From assembly GCA_003556955.1 (NCBI GenBank), contig PWQB01000634.1:1-18104 (forward strand): a stretch of DNA of 18,104 bases, written 5' to 3'. Shown here piece after piece: positions 14,466 to 18,104 of this stretch; the first letter of the stretch is position 1, and every line of letters begins with the position of its first letter. The notes under the pieces are model-generated. The model did not search any database. It saw only the letters and a program-made list of their open reading frames with translations, and was not told the origin of the DNA. Source of the stretch: Nostocaceae cyanobacterium CSSed10_463m. Lineage in GTDB: Bacteria > Cyanobacteriota > Cyanobacteriia > Cyanobacteriales > Nostocaceae. The position numbers and the translations under genes were made by a program.

Positions 14466-15017
14466 TCAAGTAGAAAGCAGGGTTAAAATGTTTTGCTGTA
14501 CCATCTCTGGTGATTGGTCACCGTTGATAGTTAACAGGCGACGGCGACGGTCGTAATATTCAAGAATGGGAATAGTGCGATCGTAAAATAATTCCACCCG
14601 GCGCTGCACAATTTCGGGTTGGTCATCTGAAAGAGAACGCTCCAACGAGCGACGCACCATAGTAGCTTCTGGTACTTGTAAATAAATAGCCCAGTCTAAC
14701 TTTTGTTCTAAATCATCTAATAAAAAATTCAATTCCTCAGCCTGAAACGCAGTGCGGGGATAACCCTCTAAAACCCAACCCTGATTAACTTCCGGCTTTT
14801 TGAGTTGCAAACGGATAAATTCAATCATGATTTCATCTGGAACCAGCTCCCCCTTTGTCACATAAGGCTGTGCATAGTTACCTAGATCACTAGCATTAGC
14901 GATCGCTTCCCTTAATATCTCACCTGTAGAAATTTGAGGTATATCAAAATTACTGCAAAGCTTTTGGGCTTGGGTGCTTTTCCCCGATCCTGAACCTCCC
15001 AAAATCACTAATCTCAC
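14466..15017 (-). CDS. Adenylate kinase-like nucleoside monophosphate kinase without a LID domain
   Basis: 183 aa from the GTG at 15017. A TTG two codons upstream (15023) is only 3 bases from GAGGAG, whereas the GTG is 9 bases away. Walker A is GGSGSGKST (7-15). The NMP-binding segment is ISTGEILREAI (29-39), where Adk has ISTGDMLR. VLEGYPRTAFQAEEL (82-96) replaces the DGFPRT stretch of Adk. RSLERSLSDDQPEIVQRR (123-140) joins directly, where bacterial Adk would have a 30-residue LID. The fold is therefore a short P-loop NMP kinase. The canonical adk gene of cyanobacteria normally lies among ribosomal protein genes, so this is probably a second, divergent family member. Activity and substrate are uncertain. 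The STRR abuts its stop codon. Confidence 0.8.
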   Translation of the reverse strand: MRLVILGGSGSGKSTQAQKLCSNFDIPQISTGEILREAIANASDLGNYAQPYVTKGELVPDEIMIEFIRLQLKKPEVNQGWVLEGYPRTAFQAEELNFLLDDLEQKLDWAIYLQVPEATMVRRSLERSLSDDQPEIVQRRVELFYDRTIPILEYYDRRRRLLTINGDQSPEMVQQNILTLLST

Positions 15018-15327
15018 GATCAATCACTCCTCTGTAAGTAAAATTAATTACAATCTAAATTTGTTTTGCTTAAATCAAGATGATCGCTAATCCGGGAATT
15101 TCCTGATTTGCTGCTCCCAGGGTTTTCAATTATTTTTATCAGACAATTATGTATAATCATTAATCTCATGCAAAAAACGCAAATGTCAATCACGCTTAAC
15201 TTGAAGACAAGTTTAGTTTTTGACACTACACCTGGACAAAAACCACATTAACTAATTATCTGGGTAGATTTGTGATCACTCTTTGCAAAATTCTCTAATT
15301 CCTCGCTATTTTTTGGAAATTTTCCCT
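15018..15327. other. Divergent intergenic region, adk-like / CobA-like
   Basis: 310 bp, AT-rich, containing promoters for two divergent genes. A TATAAT hexamer lies at 15152-15157 and a TTGACA at 15219-15224; neither has a convincing partner at proper spacing. A 60-codon frame (15044-15226, -) shows no family resemblance. Confidence 0.4.
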
Positions 15328-15864
15328 ATGGTTGCCCAATTAGAAAATCTCAGTGCTAATTCGTCCCTCAGCTTACCTTATCCAATTACAGGATTAGTAC
15401 AAGTTTTTACTAGTACACAACGGAATTTCTTTACTGATGTGATCGCTCAAGCGTTAAGAATAGCAGGTCAAGGTACACCAGTCTTAATAATACAATTTCT
15501 CAAAGGCGGTATTCGTCAAGGTCAAGAGCGACCCATGCAATTAGGGCAAAATTTAGATTGGATTCGCTGTGATTTACCTCGCTGCATCGATACACCCCAT
15601 CTAGACGAAGCCGAAAACCAAGCCTTACAAAACTTGTGGCAATATACACAACAAGTTATCAGTGAAAATAAGTATTCTCTCGTAGTTTTAGATGAATTAA
15701 GTTTAGCGATTAACTTTGGCTTAATTCCCGAAACAGAAGTTTTAGAATTTATAGCAAAACGCCCGGCTCATGTTGATATTATTCTCACAGGAACAGAAAT
15801 GCCAAAATCTCTCTTAGATGTAGCAGACCAAATTACTGAAATCCGTCGCAGTCATCGTCCTTAA
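15328..15864 (+). CDS. CobA/BtuR-like protein with a degenerate P-loop
   Basis: 178 aa from the ATG at 15328 (GGAA upstream; a TTG at 15283 adds 15 residues and is less likely). It aligns along most of its length with ATP:corrinoid adenosyltransferase CobA/BtuR: TGLVQVFTSTQRNFFTDVI at the N-terminus, where CobA has the TGxGKGKTTAA P-loop, then RIAGQGTPVLIIQFLKGG (44-61), VVLDELSLAINFGLI (119-133) and VDIILTGTEMP (149-159). The P-loop Gly, Lys and Thr residues are replaced (STQRNFFT, 29-36), and the C-terminal GIxAQxGIE-like tail of CobA is absent. It should not bind ATP like CobA, so adenosyltransferase activity is doubtful. It is followed at 55 bp by dcd on the same strand, probably one operon. 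Confidence 0.8.
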   Translation: MVAQLENLSANSSLSLPYPITGLVQVFTSTQRNFFTDVIAQALRIAGQGTPVLIIQFLKGGIRQGQERPMQLGQNLDWIRCDLPRCIDTPHLDEAENQALQNLWQYTQQVISENKYSLVVLDELSLAINFGLIPETEVLEFIAKRPAHVDIILTGTEMPKSLLDVADQITEIRRSHRP

Positions 15865-15908
15865 GTTCACCCTCAGATGATATTCATATTTTGTAGCTTT
15901 ATTGAAAA

Positions 15909-15915
15909 AGAGGTC
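15909..15915 (+). promoter_or_regulatory. Ribosome binding site supporting the GTG start of dcd
   Basis: AAAGAGGTC ends about 5-7 bases before the GTG at 15920. The in-frame TTG at 15902 has no comparable site. The GTG start also gives the standard 193-residue length of the family. Confidence 0.6.
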
Positions 15916-15919
15916 AAAC

Positions 15920-16501
15920 GTGCTAAAAAATGATAAATGGATTATTGAACAAGCCAAACTAGGGATGATTTCGCCATTTGAAACTTCTCTAGTGCGGGAG
16001 ATTGAAGACAGGCGAGTAATTAGTTACGGTTTGTCGAGCTATGGCTATGATTTAAGATTATCTCCCACAGATTTTCGGATTTTTAGACATATTCCCGGTA
16101 CAGTGGTGAATCCTAAGCGGTTTAACCCTGAAAACTTAGAATCTATTCCATTACAAACCGATGAAGATGGCTCGTTTTTCATTATTCCAGCCAATTCTTA
16201 TGCTTTAGGTGTCTCTCTAGAACGATTGCGGATTCCGGCGAATATCACAGTTATTTGTATTGGTAAATCCACAATGGCGCGTTGTGGAATTATTGCTAAC
16301 ATAACTCCGGCCGAAGCTTCATGGGAAGGGTTCTTAACTTTAGAGTTCAGCAATGCTCCTAGTGCTGACTGTCGCATCTACGCTAATGAGGGTGTGTTGC
16401 AGTTGTTGTTTTTAGAAGGGGAACCATGTCAAACAACTTATGCAGAGCGCTTTGGCAAATATCAAAATCAACCCCAAAATGTCACCATTGCCAAGGTGTA
16501 A
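15920..16501 (+). CDS. dcd: dCTP deaminase
   Basis: 193 aa from the GTG at 15920, the usual Dcd length. The dUTPase-like trimeric fold is shown by SYGLSSYGYDLRLSP (35-49), IGKSTMARCGIIANITPAEA (114-133) and SWEGFLTLEFSN (134-145), in which Glu142 is the expected catalytic base. The C-terminal YAERFGKYQNQ fits the nucleotide-covering tail. It converts dCTP to dUTP, supplying dUMP for thymidylate synthesis; whether it also hydrolyses dUTP (the bifunctional type) cannot be decided here. The CobA-like gene lies 55 bp upstream. dCTP deaminases also occur in antiphage systems, but this short, housekeeping-type sequence gives no sign of that. Confidence 0.93.
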   Translation: MLKNDKWIIEQAKLGMISPFETSLVREIEDRRVISYGLSSYGYDLRLSPTDFRIFRHIPGTVVNPKRFNPENLESIPLQTDEDGSFFIIPANSYALGVSLERLRIPANITVICIGKSTMARCGIIANITPAEASWEGFLTLEFSNAPSADCRIYANEGVLQLLFLEGEPCQTTYAERFGKYQNQPQNVTIAKV

Positions 16502-16517
16502 AATTCAAAAAATGAGC

Positions 16518-16551
16518 AATTGCTGCTGAGTAAGTTTTATCAGCAGCAATT
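16518..16551. terminator. 12-bp perfect hairpin, likely bidirectional terminator
   Basis: AATTGCTGCTGA (16518-16529), 10-nt loop, TCAGCAGCAATT (16540-16551). It starts 17 bp after the dcd stop codon and 83 bp beyond the stop of the convergent pentapeptide gene. On the minus strand the stem is followed closely by a T-run (complement of AAAAAA at 16507-16512), which makes it a fair intrinsic terminator in that direction. Confidence 0.6.
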
Positions 16552-16633
16552 TGGTGTGAATATTTAACAAAATTCTGGTAGAATGATATAGATGAATATT
16601 GGTTTTTAACACACCATAAATGATGCTTAATGT

Positions 16634-16993
16634 CTAATCTGAAATAGTCCCATCAGGGAGAGTGGCGTTGCGAAAATTCGCTCCTTCCAGGTTAGCGTTA
16701 GTCAAATTTGCGGCTCGTAAATTAGCACGATCTAAATCAGCTTTATGCAGGTTGGCTCCTGACAGGTTAGCACCTTCTAAATTGGCAGCTGTCAGATAAG
16801 TTGTACTTAAATCTGCATTACTGAGATTTGCATCTTCGAGATGTGCTTTATTCAGGTTGGCTTGACTCAGATTTGCACCGCTAAGATTAACTTGATGTAG
16901 AATAGCTCCGCCTAAATTAGCTCTACTCAAATCAACTTGATGAAAATCTCGTTCTCCAGAAGCATAACGTTGGAGAAAATTATTAATATCCAT
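16634..16993 (-). CDS. Cytosolic pentapeptide-repeat protein
   Basis: 119 aa with no signal peptide. After an N-terminal segment of about 18 residues (MDINNFLQRYASGERDF) nearly the whole chain is A(N/D)LSx-type pentapeptides, about 18 of them, ending with ATLPDGTISD, a common C-terminal cap of cyanobacterial members. It should fold as a right-handed beta-helix. The start is well supported: GGAGG lies 6 bases before the ATG at 16993, the best Shine-Dalgarno in the window. The role is unknown, and there is no sign of the DNA-gyrase-protecting MfpA/Qnr features. It lies 60 bp from the GlsB-like gene on the same strand, so the two may be co-transcribed. Confidence 0.88.
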   Translation of the reverse strand: MDINNFLQRYASGERDFHQVDLSRANLGGAILHQVNLSGANLSQANLNKAHLEDANLSNADLSTTYLTAANLEGANLSGANLHKADLDRANLRAANLTNANLEGANFRNATLPDGTISD

Positions 16994-17053
16994 ATTTACC
17001 TCCTGTCAGTCGAGATTAAAGGAACTACTAAATTACACAGCAGTGTGAAGTAT

Positions 17054-17326
17054 TTATGCAGCACTGCGAGAAGTTAACAAGTTCCATAAGAAAATAGCCA
17101 CAATCGCACCAAGTACGGCTAAGATGATACCCGTAATACTGAGCGCCGGAGCCGTGAGCGCAAAGGTTCCTGTACTAAAAAATACCCCTAAGCTACCACC
17201 AACAAAAGCACCGATAATTCCTAGTAAGATTGTACCTAAAATCCCACCACCTTGATGTCCGGGGTAAATAGCCTTGGCGATCGCACCAGCAATTAGTCCT
17301 AAAACGATCCAAGCAAGAATGTTCAT
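17054..17326 (-). CDS. GlsB/YeaQ/YmgE family small membrane protein
   Basis: 90 aa with three hydrophobic helices (about 2-18, 26-50 and 58-84) and conserved glycines: GLIAGAIAKAIYPG (10-23), then GGGILGTILLGIIGAFVGG. This is the transglycosylase-associated family pattern, despite that name an integral membrane protein rather than an enzyme. Members are often induced by general or osmotic stress, but their function is not known. The ATG at 17326 is the first residue of helix 1, with no strong ribosome binding site. It is upstream of the pentapeptide gene on the same strand, with a 60-bp gap. Confidence 0.88.
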   Translation of the reverse strand: MNILAWIVLGLIAGAIAKAIYPGHQGGGILGTILLGIIGAFVGGSLGVFFSTGTFALTAPALSITGIILAVLGAIVAIFLWNLLTSRSAA

Positions 17327-17543
17327 GATGTTTAATTTAGTAAATATTTTTACCGTTCAGACATAGATTAACAATTCAGCGCTTGGCATTAAATCTGTCA
17401 TCGGAACTAATTATTGAAAACCTCAACTAACTATTTGCATAATTACCACTTCTTTTGGTATATACTCCTATGCAATCTGTATGAGTTTTGTATATAGGAC
17501 TCCTATTTGATTTTTGAAAAAATTCAGTATGCTGTTACTAATT

Positions 17544-17585
17544 TTTCCTGTTCCCTGTTCCCTGTTCCCTGTTCCCTATTCCCTG
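17544..17585. repeat. Heptameric STRR, TTCCCTG x6
   Basis: Six consecutive 7-mers: TTTCCTG, then TTCCCTG three times, TTCCCTA and TTCCCTG. It belongs to the same class of repeat as those at 1071 and 7032. Confidence 0.9.
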
Positions 17586-17604
17586 CCTCTACGAGTAATT
17601 ATGG

Positions 17605-17640
17605 CTCTAAGCGCAGCTATGCCGTCAGGCTACGCGAACA
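17605..17640. repeat. GC-rich interspersed repeat fragment
   Basis: The segment contains GCGCAGCTATGCCG and TCAGGCTACGCG and is distinctly GC-rich in an AT-rich gap. It resembles the GCGTAGC/GCGAAGC type of dispersed Nostoc repeat also seen at 1438-1464. Confidence 0.45.
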
Positions 17641-17722
17641 GTAATCAAACCGGATTCCTATATATCAATTCTGTGTGATAGCTTGTGTGGCGTGAGAAGT
17701 CGGCATGAATAAATCATCATAG

Positions 17723-17764
17723 TTTGTCGTTACGTTTTAGCGCTAAAGCGCAACTACGAGCAAA
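17723..17764. repeat. Imperfect palindrome centred on TTTAGCGCTAAA
   Basis: The central 12 bp (17736-17747) are a perfect palindrome. The flanks TTTGTCGTTACG and CGCAACTACGAGCAAA pair with small gaps. It lies just upstream of the putative dapL promoter, so it could be an operator, but it looks like a dispersed palindromic repeat. Confidence 0.55.
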
Positions 17765-17774
17765 TTCGCGCCGC

Positions 17775-17804
17775 TTGACAAAGAAACGGGATAAGCTGTT
17801 TTAT
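17775..17804 (+). promoter_or_regulatory. Candidate sigma-70-type promoter of dapL
   Basis: A perfect -35 TTGACA (17775-17780) and a weaker -10 TTTTAT (17799-17804) are separated by 18 bp. The dapL ATG follows 26 bases later. It is the best promoter match I can see in the window; it is based on inspection only. Confidence 0.45.
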
Positions 17805-17829
17805 CTAGACTGTTTTTTTTAATTCCACT

Positions 17830-18104
17830 ATGGCAACGATTAACGACAACTACCTGAAGCTGAAAGCTGGTTATCTATTTCCCGAAATTGCGCGGCGGGT
17901 GAATGCCTTTGTTGAAGCAAATCCTGACGCTAAAGTTATCCGCTTGGGTATTGGCGATGTGACAGAACCGCTACCGGAAGCGTGCCGCACAGCGATGATT
18001 CAGGCTGTGGAAGAAATGGGCGATCGCGCCACCTTTAAAGGCTATGGTCCCGAACAAGGTTATGCTTGGTTAAGGGAAAAAATCGCTGCCCAAGATTTTC
18101 AAGC
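17830..18104 (+). CDS. dapL: LL-diaminopimelate aminotransferase, 5' part (cut by window end)
   Basis: The first 91 codons are present and the frame is open to the window edge. [20 protein letters not shown] is the typical N-terminus of Dap[21 protein letters not shown] and [15 protein letters not shown] follow, then [15 protein letters not shown], all conserved in this PLP fold-type I family. The PLP lysine lies beyond the window. DapL converts tetrahydrodipicolinate directly to LL-diaminopimelate, the short lysine and peptidoglycan route used by cyanobacteria, plants and chlamydiae. Upstream is a TTGACA-type promoter candidate. A T-run (17813-17820), and no clear Shine-Dalgarno, precedes the ATG. 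Confidence 0.93.
   Translation, partial: MATINDNYLKLKAGYLFPEIARRVNAFVEANPDAKVIRLGIGDVTEPLPEACRTAMIQAVEEMGDRATFKGYGPEQGYAWLREKIAAQDFQ

Larger units (their letters stand above)
17327..17829. other. 503-bp repeat-rich intergenic region before dapL
   Basis: No supported gene. Contents in order: AT-rich DNA (probable promoter of the GlsB-like gene), a TTCCCTG heptamer tract, a GC-rich interspersed repeat fragment (17605-17640), an imperfect palindrome (17723-17764) and a good promoter candidate for dapL. Confidence 0.5.

Noticed and set aside
14233..14469. Short minus-strand ORFs of 61-78 codons
   Set aside because: They are alternative frames through the same heptamer repeat and show no codon or family signal.
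15920..16501. dCTP deaminase as an antiphage defence gene
   Set aside because: Defence-type members usually carry extra domains or a characteristic partner. This protein has the ordinary 193-residue length and sits among housekeeping genes.
1..18104. tRNA, rRNA, prophage or transposase genes
   Set aside because: No reading frame resembles a transposase, integrase or phage protein, and no cloverleaf with a GGTTCAAATCC-like arm was seen by eye. A tRNAscan run would be needed to be certain.

Overview
The window is typical of a filamentous, probably Nostocales-type cyanobacterium (Nostoc/Anabaena/Nodularia relatives). The basis is at least 15 copies of the HIP1 octamer GCGATCGC in 18 kb, several tracts of heptameric short tandem repeats (STRRs), interspersed palindromes between genes, two pentapeptide-repeat proteins, a zinc-ribbon Ser/Thr kinase and a zinc-ribbon FHA protein, and the start of an LL-diaminopimelate aminotransferase gene. 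No rRNA, tRNA, CRISPR array, transposase or phage gene was seen. The species cannot be fixed from the sequence alone.

Layout, left to right. Positions 1-1162: a glutathione S-transferase-like gene (+) followed by a heptamer repeat. 1163-2187: DUF167 and DUF2231 membrane-protein genes (-), separated by a MITE-like nested inverted-repeat element. 2601-3656: a hemerythrin-like two-domain protein (+), divergent from DUF2231. 3657-3867: a strong hairpin and a second repeat element at the convergence with a small heat-shock protein gene (-). 4688-8893: four genes on the minus strand counting from hsp20 (hsp20, M20 amidohydrolase, secreted pentapeptide protein, membrane-anchored Ser/Thr kinase), spaced by palindromes and STRRs. 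9094-10107: a D-lactate dehydrogenase-like gene (+). 10199-15017: five minus-strand genes (M50-like membrane protease, zinc-ribbon/FHA protein, 6-phosphogluconolactonase, RNase PH, LID-less adenylate kinase-like protein), with gaps of about 190-350 bp that argue for mostly separate transcription. 15328-16501: a CobA/BtuR-like protein with a destroyed P-loop, followed at 55 bp by dCTP deaminase (+). 16634-17326: a second pentapeptide protein and a GlsB/YeaQ-type small membrane protein (-). 17830 to the end: the 5' part of dapL (+).

The gene set is mainly housekeeping and stress related: nucleotide metabolism (dCTP deaminase, Adk-like, RNase PH), carbon metabolism (Pgl, D-LDH), lysine and cell-wall precursor synthesis (DapL), and stress or redox functions (GST, Hsp20, hemerythrin-like, GlsB-like). 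The kinase and FHA protein could belong to one phospho-signalling route, but this is inference. The least ordinary items are the CobA-like protein without a P-loop, the hemerythrin-like protein with a ligand position occupied by Gln, the nested MITE-like element, an AU-rich inverted repeat in the hsp20 leader, and several small palindrome families. I did not find convincing evidence of a wholly new multi-gene system.
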